From Rhodobacterales bacterium (GTDB lineage Bacteria > Pseudomonadota > Alphaproteobacteria > Rhodobacterales > Rhodobacteraceae), in assembly GCA_013298675.1 (NCBI GenBank), contig JAAFIJ010000006.1, positions 1 through 15,146 on the forward strand: a stretch of DNA of 15,146 nt, given 5' to 3'. Each line of letters opens with the position of its first letter. Position 1 is the first letter of the stretch. Both the position numbers and the translations under genes were made by a program. Positions 1 through 5,667 of the stretch are shown piece after piece. The notes beneath the pieces are model-generated. The model was given only the letters and a program-made list of their open reading frames with translations. It had not been told where the DNA came from and did no database searches.

Positions 1-775
1 TCCGTTCCGAAGCGGCCTTGCGGTAAGCCGCTTCACGCTCAATCCCGATAAAATCACGCCCCAACATTTTGGCGACAGCACCTGTCGTGCCGGTGCCAAA
101 GAACGGGTCCAGCACCACATCGCCCGCATTTGTGGTGGCGATCATGATCCGGTGCAGCAAGCTTTCTGGCTTTTGCGTCGGATGGGCCTTGTCGCCGTTT
201 TCGTCCTTTAATCGTTCATGCCCAGTGCAAATAGGCAGCACCCAGTCAGAGCGCATTTGCACCCCGTCATTCAACTCTTTCAACGCTTCGTAGTTGAAGG
301 TGTATTTCGAATTCTCATCCCGGCTGGCCCAAATCAGCGTTTCATGCGCATTGGTCAGTCGCTTACCGCGAAAATTCGGCATCGGGTTTGTCTTGCGCCA
401 AACAACATCGTTCAGCAGCCAGTAGCCCTGATCTTGCAGAACCGAACCAACGCGGAAAATGTTATGGTAAGAACCGATGACCCAGATCGCGCCATTCGGC
501 TTGAGCAGCCGTTTGGCCGCAGCCAGCCATTCGCGGGTGAATTTGTCATAGACGGCAAAGCTGGAAAACTGGTCCCAGTGATCATCAACAGCGTCGACTT
601 TGCTGTTGTCAGGGCGGTGCAAATCGCCCTTCAGTTGCAAGTTATAAGGAGGGTCTGCAAAGATCAGGTCAACGCTGCCAGCAGGCAAGCTGTTCATGAT
701 CTCGATGCAATCGCCGTCAAGTATCTGGTTCAGCGGAAGAACCGCCGCATCCGCCGCTTTCATTTTCGTCGCCAT
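1..775 (-). CDS. ccrM: CcrM-type adenine-specific DNA methyltransferase (GANTC), 3' end cut by window edge
   Basis: Transfers a methyl group from S-adenosylmethionine to the adenine of GANTC; in alphaproteobacteria this solitary methylase marks replication state and tunes cell-cycle promoters. The minus-strand frame is open from ATG at 775 to the window edge, giving 258 residues. Visible motifs are the catalytic DPPY at residues 41-44, followed by NLQL, and the SAM-binding DPFFGTGT at 223-230. This order, catalytic motif before SAM motif, is that of beta-class enzymes. HPTQKP precedes the SAM motif, as is usual. Full CcrM proteins have about 360 residues, so roughly the last 100, including the DNA-recognition C-terminal domain, are missing here. 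ATG 775 is preferred to the in-frame ATG 763 because GGGCAG lies just upstream. It follows rnhB in the same direction, a common alphaproteobacterial arrangement. The family is clear; the GANTC specificity is inferred from family resemblance. Confidence 0.95.
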   Translation of the reverse strand, partial: MATKMKAADAAVLPLNQILDGDCIEIMNSLPAGSVDLIFADPPYNLQLKGDLHRPDNSKVDAVDDHWDQFSSFAVYDKFTREWLAAAKRLLKPNGAIWVIGSYHNIFRVGSVLQDQGYWLLNDVVWRKTNPMPNFRGKRLTNAHETLIWASRDENSKYTFNYEALKELNDGVQMRSDWVLPICTGHERLKDENGDKAHPTQKPESLLHRIMIATTNAGDVVLDPFFGTGTTGAVAKMLGRDFIGIEREAAYRKAASER

Positions 776-825
776 GTTCTGCCCTTTTAACCGGCATCTT
801 GTGTGCCGTTTCTTGGGTCAAGCAT

Positions 826-864
826 GAGTCATTGCTGATTCGCCGTCAAATTCTTTTTTGAATC
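826..864. promoter_or_regulatory. Cluster of three GANTC sites upstream of ccrM
   Basis: GAGTC at 826-830, GATTC at 837-841 and GAATC at 860-864 lie 51 to 89 bases upstream of the ccrM start. The last overlaps the rnhB stop codon. Centre-to-centre distances are 11 and 23 bases, close to one and two helical turns. GANTC is the CcrM substrate, and in Caulobacter crescentus the ccrM promoter leader also carries GANTC sites that affect its transcription. On the minus strand TTGACG lies between the second and third sites and could be a -35 element, but no convincing -10 follows. A small hairpin (CGGCA 792-796 with TGCCG 804-808) lies between the sites and the start codon. The sites are directly seen; the regulatory role is inferred. 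Confidence 0.55.
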
Positions 865-1501
865 AATCACTTACAGAAAGTTCTTGATACAAGATGTTGT
901 GGACGGGCTTGAACGAACGCCTATGCCATGGGGTTACGCCAAGATTTAGAAGTGCGGCGCGGTGTGCTGCTGTCGGGTAACCTGCGTTTTTCTCCCACGC
1001 GTAGCCGGGGTGCTGTTGCGCCAAATCCACCATGATCCGGTCGCGTGACACTTTGGCCACAATAGAGGCAGCCGCAATCGACAGTGATTTGGCGTCCCCT
1101 TTGACAATCGGCTGTGCAAACGCGCGAAGGGCGGCGGGCAGCAGGTTGCCATCGACCAAAACCCAATCTGGGCACGTCGCGAGTCCGGCCACTGCCCGCT
1201 CCATCGCCAGATGGCTTGCGCGCAAGATGTTCAGCGTGTCAATTTCTTGTACCGTCGCATGCGCCACGCAGACTTGGGCGCAAGCAAGGATTTGGTCATA
1301 GAGCGCCTCACGCCGCGCTTCCGTCAGGGTTTTGGAATCTGCCATCCCTTGAGGAAAACCATGCAAGGGCAGGATCACCGCCGCTGCGGTGACCGGCCCG
1401 GCAAGTGGACCTCGGCCTACCTCATCAACCCCCGCCACGCAAAAGTATCCGCGTGCATGAGCCGCTGCTTCATAAGAAAGATCTGCGATCAATTTTGCCA
1501 T
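863..1501 (-). CDS. rnhB: Ribonuclease HII
   Basis: Endonuclease that nicks the RNA strand of RNA-DNA hybrids and removes single ribonucleotides misincorporated in DNA; cytoplasmic and metal dependent. The 212-residue product has the family's usual length. It carries the signature VDEVGRGPLAG with D26 and E27, VLVDGN with D117, and GDAKS with D136 followed by SIAAASIVAKVSRD, so all four acidic metal ligands are in place. The C-terminal HRRSF motif is also present. The ATG at 1501 follows AGGCAGAG at a suitable distance. The gene ends 87 bases before ccrM on the same strand. No hairpin terminator is evident between them, so read-through into ccrM is likely, with a possible additional ccrM promoter in the gap. 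Confidence 0.97.
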   Translation of the reverse strand: MAKLIADLSYEAAAHARGYFCVAGVDEVGRGPLAGPVTAAAVILPLHGFPQGMADSKTLTEARREALYDQILACAQVCVAHATVQEIDTLNILRASHLAMERAVAGLATCPDWVLVDGNLLPAALRAFAQPIVKGDAKSLSIAAASIVAKVSRDRIMVDLAQQHPGYAWEKNAGYPTAAHRAALLNLGVTPWHRRSFKPVHNILYQELSVSD

Positions 1502-1532
1502 ATGCTCTGCCTAAACCAGTGCATGCGGCAAT

Positions 1533-1569
1533 AAAAGAGGGGTGGAAGCTGCTCACCCTCCCACCCCTC
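1533..1569 (-). terminator. Rho-independent terminator of the small exported-protein gene
   Basis: GAGGGGTGG at 1537-1545 pairs perfectly with CCACCCCTC at 1561-1569, a 9-bp stem with a 15-base loop. Read on the minus strand it is followed directly by TTTTAT. It starts 43 bases after the stop codon of the gene at 1612-1803 and lies before rnhB, so it separates the two transcripts. The orientation of the T run shows it serves minus-strand transcription. Confidence 0.75.
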
Positions 1570-1611
1570 ACTTCGGACCCGCACGCTGGGGACAGTTGGG
1601 CCCGAATTCTG

Positions 1612-1803
1612 TTACCTGCCCTTGCCCAGTTGCGGACAGGTCGGCAGATCATAACTTTGCGCGCCAATTTGCATGGCGCAGATGCCTGCGGTGTCGAAAC
1701 GGGCTTGTGCTGCAAAAGAAGTTGCGGCCTCAAAAAACCCAAAGACGGTCATAAACCCAATCGCAGTCACTTTGCGGGTCACTTTTGAAAAATTCGATTT
1801 CAA
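1612..1803 (-). CDS. Small exported protein of unknown function (63 residues, TTG start)
   Basis: I do not recognise the family. The start is TTG at 1803, preceded by a full AGGAGG ribosome-binding sequence with a 5-base spacer, the strongest ribosome site noticed in the window. The gene is closed by its own terminator (1533-1569), so it appears to be a single-gene transcript. The N-terminus has a basic stretch (KSNFSKVTRK), then a hydrophobic core of about 20 residues and an AxA-like site ending SFAAQA near residue 34, which predicts a cleavable signal peptide. The remaining part is only about 30 residues with two cysteines (in GICAMQ and LPTCPQ) that could form a disulfide in the periplasm. 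It is divergent from the 94-residue exported protein at 1992. The internal ATG at codon 18 is a less likely start because it would remove the basic n-region. Confidence 0.6.
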   Translation of the reverse strand: MKSNFSKVTRKVTAIGFMTVFGFFEAATSFAAQARFDTAGICAMQIGAQSYDLPTCPQLGKGR

Positions 1804-1823
1804 GGCTGCCTCCTGAGATTTCT

Positions 1824-1848
1824 CTGCGGTTTGTTACAGGCACCGCAG
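1824..1848. promoter_or_regulatory. Inverted repeat CTGCGGT-N11-ACCGCAG in the divergent intergenic region
   Basis: Two perfect 7-base arms (1824-1830 and 1842-1848) separated by 11 bases lie 21 bases upstream of the TTG start of the small exported gene and 144 bases upstream of the plus-strand gene at 1992. It could be an operator for a dimeric regulator or a hairpin in the 5' leader of the minus-strand transcript. No convincing sigma-70 promoter was found on either strand of this 188-base gap. Confidence 0.35.
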
Positions 1849-1991
1849 TTCATAGGGCGATGTCAGCCAAACCCATCGCGCCAAGCAATATCGCCGCGTT
1901 GATATGCGATAACACGGCGCAAAATGATGGTTGGTTATTGCCTAGCGCGGATCAGACGCGCAAAGTGCAGCAATAGAACCGGAGAAGCCCC

Positions 1992-2276
1992 ATGGTGCGT
2001 TTTGCAGTCGCCCTTACATTGACGTTGGCCGCAGGCACCGCTGCCGGGGCCGAGTGTTATGCCGACTATAAGGCAAAGCAGGATGATCCGCTGCGCCTGC
2101 AATATGGGGTAGCTGCGGTGTCGGACGCCGCCTGCGACGTGGGAAGCGCCGAAGCTGAACTTGCACCAAAGCTTGAAGCGGATGGCTGGACTTTGCTTAA
2201 CGTTGTCTCCACATTCGGTCCTGAAGGTTTGGCAGAAAGGGAAGCGAGTGCAGGCGAGTTCTTCCTCCGCTACTGA
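1992..2276 (+). CDS. Small exported protein of unknown function, partner of the membrane regulator
   Basis: Product of 94 residues. The first 20 form a typical signal peptide with a hydrophobic core and an AGA site before ECYADYKAK, so the mature protein should have about 74 residues in the periplasm. It has two cysteines, C22 near the new N-terminus and C48, which could form a disulfide. The mature part contains GWTLLNV and FGPEGLAER, and resembles small conserved hypothetical proteins of Rhodobacteraceae; I know no assigned function. The ATG at 1992 follows GGAGAAG at good spacing. The gene ends with tandem stops TGA TAG, and its last 29 bases overlap the start of the membrane winged-helix gene, suggesting translational coupling and a shared role. 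Confidence 0.8.
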   Translation: MVRFAVALTLTLAAGTAAGAECYADYKAKQDDPLRLQYGVAAVSDAACDVGSAEAELAPKLEADGWTLLNVVSTFGPEGLAEREASAGEFFLRY

Positions 2277-2949
2277 TAGTTTGCGCGCGGGAAATCGCGT
2301 TGTCGGGTTTGGAATTGCCGCGATCGTGCTGATCCTGCTGGGGGCAGCGCTGTTTTTGTTTCTGAACCTGCCCGACGCCAATGAATTCAACGCGCGCGTA
2401 GAGCGACTGTTTGTTGAAAATGACCTGAAATCCGGGGCTGAAATCAAACTGTTGGAAATTTTGGCGCAGTCGGGGACTTCGTTTTCCGAGGTGCTGCAAA
2501 GCTATCGATCAGTGATTTTCGTTCTGTTGGTGTTTGCGACCGCTCTTTTGGTGGCAACGCTGGTGTTTTTGGTCACGATCATCGCCCTGAACCGGCGCAT
2601 TTCGGCCATTCAGAGGTCGGGGATTCAAGTGGCCACGATGGTCATCAGCCGCGAGGCGCGGGCGGTTTACATCAACGACATGGAATTTGCTCTGACAGAG
2701 GCCGCCCTTGAAACGCTGGCGGTTCTGGCCGAGGCGCGAATGGATGATGAGGTTCTGAACGGCGCGCAGATAGAAGCCGTGATTTCCGGGCGTGACGCCG
2801 CTGATTGCGATGAGGCGGCAGGAGCCACGCGGATAAAGCGCTTGCGTGACGCCTTGGGAAACCAACTGGTATCGGAATTGCTGGTGAAAACCGTCACCCG
2901 GCGGGGCTATATGCTGGCCGTGGCCAAAGACGCCTTAAAGATGATTTGA
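2248..2949 (+). CDS. Membrane-anchored transcription regulator with C-terminal OmpR-type winged helix
   Basis: Product of 233 residues from GTG at 2248, which follows AAAGGGAAG. Upstream in-frame starts lie deep inside the preceding gene and lack a ribosome site. Residues 18-40 and 88-114 are strong hydrophobic helices. Between them is a polar stretch of about 47 residues, predicted periplasmic. NRRISAIQR follows helix 2, so by the positive-inside rule the C-terminus is cytoplasmic. Residues about 130-226 match the OmpR/PhoB effector-domain pattern: ALTEAALETLAVLAE, then RIKRLRDALG, then LVKTVTRRGYML in the wing. There is no receiver domain, so it would be a one-component membrane regulator with the domain order reversed relative to ToxR and CadC, which carry the winged helix at the N-terminus. 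The winged-helix assignment comes from pattern and not from a search. The overlap with the upstream exported protein suggests that protein as its signal partner. Confidence 0.75.
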   Translation: MQASSSSATDSLRAGNRVVGFGIAAIVLILLGAALFLFLNLPDANEFNARVERLFVENDLKSGAEIKLLEILAQSGTSFSEVLQSYRSVIFVLLVFATALLVATLVFLVTIIALNRRISAIQRSGIQVATMVISREARAVYINDMEFALTEAALETLAVLAEARMDDEVLNGAQIEAVISGRDAADCDEAAGATRIKRLRDALGNQLVSELLVKTVTRRGYMLAVAKDALKMI

Positions 2950-2955
2950 CAGCAG

Positions 2956-2986
2956 AAAGGCCCGACGTTTTCACGCCGGGCCTTTT
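2956..2986. terminator. Bidirectional terminator between the regulator gene and etfA
   Basis: AAAGGCCCG at 2956-2964 pairs with CGGGCCTTT at 2977-2985, a perfect 9-bp stem. Two further C-G pairs can form inside the loop after one mismatch, leaving a TTTTCA hexaloop. The stem is flanked by A residues on the left and T residues on the right, so it can end transcription from both the plus-strand regulator gene (stop 2949) and the minus-strand etfA (stop 3005). Confidence 0.85.
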
Positions 2987-3004
2987 GTCGTTCATCACTG
3001 TCTC

Positions 3005-3934
3005 TTAGGCCAGCTTTTCGACCATCTCTGGTACAGCGGCAAAGAGGTCTGCCACCAGACCGTAATCGGCCACTTGGAAAATCGGCGCTTCTTCGTCTTT
3101 GTTGATCGCCACGATGACCTTTGAGTCCTTCATGCCCGCCAAATGCTGGATCGCGCCAGAGATCCCGATCGCGATATAGAGCGCAGGAGCAACAACTTTG
3201 CCCGTTTGACCAACTTGCCAGTCATTCGGAGCATAGCCACTGTCCACTGCCGCGCGGGATGCGCCAACTGCAGCACCCAGTTTGTCGGCCAAGGATTCAA
3301 TCAACGCAAAGTCGGCTTGCGATCCAACGCCACGGCCGCCAGACACCACGATGCCAGCGCTTGTCAGCTCTGGTCGGTCGGAAGAGGCAACACGGTCAGC
3401 GACCCAAGCAGACAGGCTGCCATCAACAGCCGCCGATACCTTTTCAACAGTTGCGTTGCCGCCCTTGCCTGCTGCGTCAAACGTCGCGGTACGAATGGTC
3501 ATGACCTTTGTCGTGTCGCCAGACTTCACTGTCTGAATAGCGTTGCCTGCGTAGATCGGGCGTTCAAAGGTATCGGCGTCGACAACGGCCAGAACCTCGG
3601 AGATCACCATCACGTCAAGCAGGGCTGCGACGCGCGGCAAGACCGATTTCGAAAACGCACCAGAGGCCGCGACGATATGGCTGTAATCCGCCGCCAAAGA
3701 CACGATCAGCGCCGCTGTCGGTTCTGCCATTGCATGGCAATAGGTGTGATCATCGGCAAAAATCACCTTTGACACGCCAGCAAGAGTGGCCGCCTCGGCT
3801 GCAGCAGCGTCACCGCCCATACCCGCGACCAACACAGTCACCGCGCCAAGGGATTTGACCGCCGTCAATGCCTTGGCAACCTGATCGGTTGCAAGCGCAC
3901 CCTCGACGACATCGGCAAGAAGAAGAACAGCCAT
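3005..3934 (-). CDS. etfA: Electron transfer flavoprotein, alpha subunit
   Basis: FAD-binding subunit of the soluble heterodimer that takes electrons from acyl-CoA and other dehydrogenases and passes them to ETF:ubiquinone oxidoreductase. The 309-residue length is typical. The C-terminal FAD domain is intact: GQTGKVVAP at 242-250, the ETF-alpha signature at 252-278 (LYIAIGISGAIQH followed by VIVAIN) and DEEAPIFQVADYG at 280-292. SGGRGVG at 198-204 is the usual first FAD contact. The ATG at 3934 overlaps the etfB stop by one base (TGATG), indicating translational coupling. A strong terminator follows the stop, so this is the last gene of the operon. Confidence 0.98.
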   Translation of the reverse strand: MAVLLLADVVEGALATDQVAKALTAVKSLGAVTVLVAGMGGDAAAAEAATLAGVSKVIFADDHTYCHAMAEPTAALIVSLAADYSHIVAASGAFSKSVLPRVAALLDVMVISEVLAVVDADTFERPIYAGNAIQTVKSGDTTKVMTIRTATFDAAGKGGNATVEKVSAAVDGSLSAWVADRVASSDRPELTSAGIVVSGGRGVGSQADFALIESLADKLGAAVGASRAAVDSGYAPNDWQVGQTGKVVAPALYIAIGISGAIQHLAGMKDSKVIVAINKDEEAPIFQVADYGLVADLFAAVPEMVEKLA

Positions 3935-4695
3935 CAGATCACCCCTGCTTCGTCTTTAAGTTTCGCAATCAGCTCTTCCACAGAGCCCACCTTTACGCCT
4001 GCTTTGCGGCCTGCGGGTTCTACCGTCTTGATCACCGTCAGGCGCGGTGCAACATCCACGCCGAAATCCGCCGGAGTTTTGATCGCCAATGGTTTGGCTT
4101 TGGCCTTCATGATGTTCGGAAGGCTTGCATATCTGGGTTCGTTCAAACGCAGGTCGACCGTCACGATCGTTGGCATTTTCACCGAGATGGTCTGCAAACC
4201 GCCGTCCACTTCACGGGTGACAACTGCCTTGTCGCCGTCGATCGCAAGTTCTGAAACAAATGTCGCCTGCGACCAGCCGAGCAGTGCCGACAGCATCTGA
4301 CCCGTGGCGTTCATGTCATTGTCGATTGCTTGCTTACCGCACAGAACGATACCCGGCGCTTCTTCCTTGACCACAGCGGCCAACAGCTTGGCAACAGCCA
4401 AGGGTTCGATATCGGTTTGAACGTTGTCTGTCGCCTCAATCAAAATTGCGCGGTCAGCGCCCATCGCCAAGGCGGTGCGTAAGGTTTCTTGGGCTTGCTT
4501 GATGCCGATCGACACGACGATAACCTCTGTCGCGACGCCCTTTTCCTTTAGGCGGATCGCCTCTTCGACGGCGATTTCATCAAAGGGGTTCATCGACATT
4601 TTGACGTTTGCCAGATCAACACCGGAACCGTCCGCTTTGACACGAACCTTTACGTTGTAATCAATGACACGTTTGACAGGCACTAGGACCTTCAT
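3934..4695 (-). CDS. etfB: Electron transfer flavoprotein, beta subunit
   Basis: AMP-binding subunit of ETF. From ATG 4695 the product has 253 residues, the family norm, starting MKVLVPVKRVIDYN. An in-frame ATG at 4710 would add five residues but overlaps the ribosome site GGAG that serves 4695. Visible motifs are NPFDEIAVEEA at 36-46, the AMP-site segment LCGKQAIDND at 118-127, the ETF-beta signature spanning residues 159-179 (VTREVDGG, then MPTIVT), and DLRLNEPRYASLPNIMKAK at 181-199. It lies 126 bases downstream of the cobalamin adenosyltransferase gene; that gap is unusually rich in repeats and may hold a separate promoter or leader. Confidence 0.98.
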   Translation of the reverse strand: MKVLVPVKRVIDYNVKVRVKADGSGVDLANVKMSMNPFDEIAVEEAIRLKEKGVATEVIVVSIGIKQAQETLRTALAMGADRAILIEATDNVQTDIEPLAVAKLLAAVVKEEAPGIVLCGKQAIDNDMNATGQMLSALLGWSQATFVSELAIDGDKAVVTREVDGGLQTISVKMPTIVTVDLRLNEPRYASLPNIMKAKAKPLAIKTPADFGVDVAPRLTVIKTVEPAGRKAGVKVGSVEELIAKLKDEAGVI

Positions 4696-4715
4696 CGCGA
4701 AAATCTCCATTCAAA

Positions 4716-4728
4716 GGCCCAAAGGGCC
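4716..4728 (-). other. Small inverted repeat ahead of the etfB ribosome site
   Basis: GGCCC-AAA-GGGCC on the plus strand can form a 5-bp hairpin with a 3-base loop in the etfB leader transcript, about 9 bases before the GGAG ribosome site. No T run follows, so it is not a standard terminator. It may modulate translation or message stability; it may also be chance. Confidence 0.3.
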
Positions 4729-4765
4729 AAGCCAAGCTCTCGCAGGGTGAATACAGCGTCCACGC

Positions 4766-4791
4766 AACCGACAACAGACCAAAACCGACAA
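4766..4791. repeat. Direct repeat AACCGACAA x2 in the pduO-etfB gap
   Basis: Identical 9-base copies lie at 4766-4774 and 4783-4791, 17 bases apart start to start. On the minus strand each reads TTGTCGGTT, and the leading TTGTCG resembles a -35 hexamer. The downstream copy is followed after 15 bases by TATTCA, a poorly spaced -10 candidate. They could be tandem binding sites for a regulator of etfBA. The repeats are certain; the function is inferred. Confidence 0.45.
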
Positions 4792-4801
4792 GGTGCTGCG
4801 T

Positions 4802-4813
4802 CGCGACGTCGCG
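4802..4813. promoter_or_regulatory. Perfect 12-base palindrome CGCGACGTCGCG between pduO and etfB
   Basis: The sequence equals its own reverse complement over 12 bases and sits 8 bases beyond the stop codon of the adenosyltransferase gene in the direction of transcription. It could be an operator for a homodimeric regulator of etfBA. It lacks a loop and a T run, so it is not a typical terminator. Confidence 0.35.
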
Positions 4814-4821
4814 TATCAGGA

Positions 4822-5394
4822 TTAGCGGGTCAAACCCGGCACCCAAAGCACGTCTTTGGTGCCATCTTCATTGGCAATTCTGCCCGCAACAAAGAACCAA
4901 TCGGACAAACGGTTCAAATATTTCACCGCCTCTGGGTTCACTGATTCCGTGGTGGCAAGCTCTACCGTCAATCGCTCTGCCCGCCGGCAAACTGTCCGAC
5001 ACAGGTGCAGATGGGCAGCAAGGGCGCTGCCCCCCGGCAGAATAAAACTGCGCAAAGGCGTCAGCTTTACATTCATCGCGTCAATTTCACGCTCTAGCCG
5101 CGAAACCTGACCCGCGATCACCCGCAAAGGCGGATAAGGCGCGCTCGCATCGAGATGCATGTCGGGAGAGCAAAGATCCGCACCCAAATCAAACAAGTCA
5201 TTGGAAATCCGCTGAAGTGCGGCGTCCATGTCACCCGTCGCGTGCAACCGCGCCATGCCGACCGTGGCATTGGTTTCATCGACCGTTCCATAGGCTGTGA
5301 CCCGCGCGGAATGCTTGGCCACCCGCGTCCCATTGCCCAATGCCGTTTCACCCGCGTCGCCGGTTTTGGTATAGATTTTAGACAAAACAACCAT
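4822..5394 (-). CDS. pduO: PduO-type cob(I)alamin adenosyltransferase
   Basis: Transfers the adenosyl group from ATP to cob(I)alamin, making adenosylcobalamin for enzymes such as methylmalonyl-CoA mutase and class II ribonucleotide reductase. The 190-residue product matches the PduO/MMAB family: ATP-binding TKTGDAGET at 9-17, YGTVDETNA at 35-43, LFDLGADLCSP at 67-77, FILPGG at 117-122, RRAER at 137-141 and NRLSDWFF at 161-168. This is not the CobA/BtuR P-loop family, although genomes often label it cobO. ATG 5394 is preferred; the adjacent in-frame TTG at 5397 would add one residue. It starts three bases after the stop of the twin-helix gene and leads towards etfBA, consistent with an operon serving propionyl-CoA and acyl-CoA metabolism. 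Confidence 0.95.
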   Translation of the reverse strand: MVVLSKIYTKTGDAGETALGNGTRVAKHSARVTAYGTVDETNATVGMARLHATGDMDAALQRISNDLFDLGADLCSPDMHLDASAPYPPLRVIAGQVSRLEREIDAMNVKLTPLRSFILPGGSALAAHLHLCRTVCRRAERLTVELATTESVNPEAVKYLNRLSDWFFVAGRIANEDGTKDVLWVPGLTR

Positions 5395-5397
5395 CAA

Positions 5398-5601
5398 TCA
5401 GCCCCGCGAGCGCAAATATGCGAAGGTAACAATCAAAACCACCGCAACTGCCTGCGCCATGATCCGGTATCGCATCAGCCGATTGGCATGTTTGCGGTTA
5501 AACTCACCCCCCTTGGCAAAGCCGCCAAGACCGATCGCCAAAATCACCAAAACGCCAAGACTGGCAAAGGCCGCTACAAGAAAAAGTGGATCATTTATCA
5601 T
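5398..5601 (-). CDS. Twin transmembrane helix small protein (HIG1-like)
   Basis: A 67-residue inner-membrane protein with a hydrophobic helix at about 5-27, a polar basic linker containing GGEFNRKHANRLMRYR at 31-46, and a second helix at about 47-63. The length, the two helices and the basic N-R-x-M-RxR linker match the HIG1_N-type twin-helix proteins. Mitochondrial relatives bind respiratory complexes; the bacterial role is not well established. ATG 5601 follows GGGGTGCAAA. It is the first gene of the minus-strand group ending with etfA, and its stop codon lies three bases before the adenosyltransferase ATG. Coupling to respiratory-chain genes would fit the ETF context but is inference. Confidence 0.85.
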   Translation of the reverse strand: MINDPLFLVAAFASLGVLVILAIGLGGFAKGGEFNRKHANRLMRYRIMAQAVAVVLIVTFAYLRSRG

Positions 5602-5619
5602 TTTGCACCCCGTATGATC

Positions 5620-5656
5620 AGGCTATCGGAAACGGGTTTGGTTTACAAGGAAACGG
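5620..5656 (-). promoter_or_regulatory. Candidate sigma-70-like promoter with an 8-base direct repeat, ahead of the twin-helix/pduO/etf group
   Basis: On the minus strand TTGTAA (5648 to 5643) is followed after 17 bases by TAGCCT (5625 to 5620). This is a moderate -35/-10 pair that keeps the most conserved positions, and it would start transcription about 12 bases before the ATG at 5601. GGAAACGG (plus strand) occurs twice, at 5628-5635 and 5649-5656, exactly 21 bases apart, one copy in the spacer and one just upstream of the -35. That placement suggests a regulator site, but no known factor is recognised. Confidence 0.35.
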
Positions 5657-5667
5657 CTCTGCGACAC

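Noticed and set aside
218..790. 190-residue plus-strand open frame
   Set aside because: It is antisense to ccrM, whose minus-strand frame has the catalytic DPPY and DPFFGTGT motifs; the plus frame shows no recognisable domain.
787..792. TTAACC as a CtrA half-site upstream of ccrM
   Set aside because: Only one half-site; the second TTAA at the proper 7-base spacing is absent.
1899..1926. TTGATA plus AAAATG as a promoter for the gene at 1992
   Set aside because: The -10 match is poor and the pair is no better than others expected by chance.
1785..1976. 63-residue plus-strand frame in the divergent gap
   Set aside because: No ribosome-binding sequence, no domain or signal peptide, and it overlaps the opposite small gene and the inverted repeat.
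3143..3772. 209-residue plus-strand frame
   Set aside because: Antisense shadow of etfA; composition is Arg/His/Cys-rich as expected for a reversed codon pattern.
4716..4728. Terminator before etfB
   Set aside because: The stem is only 5 bp and no T run follows on the minus strand, so it was kept only as a small inverted repeat.
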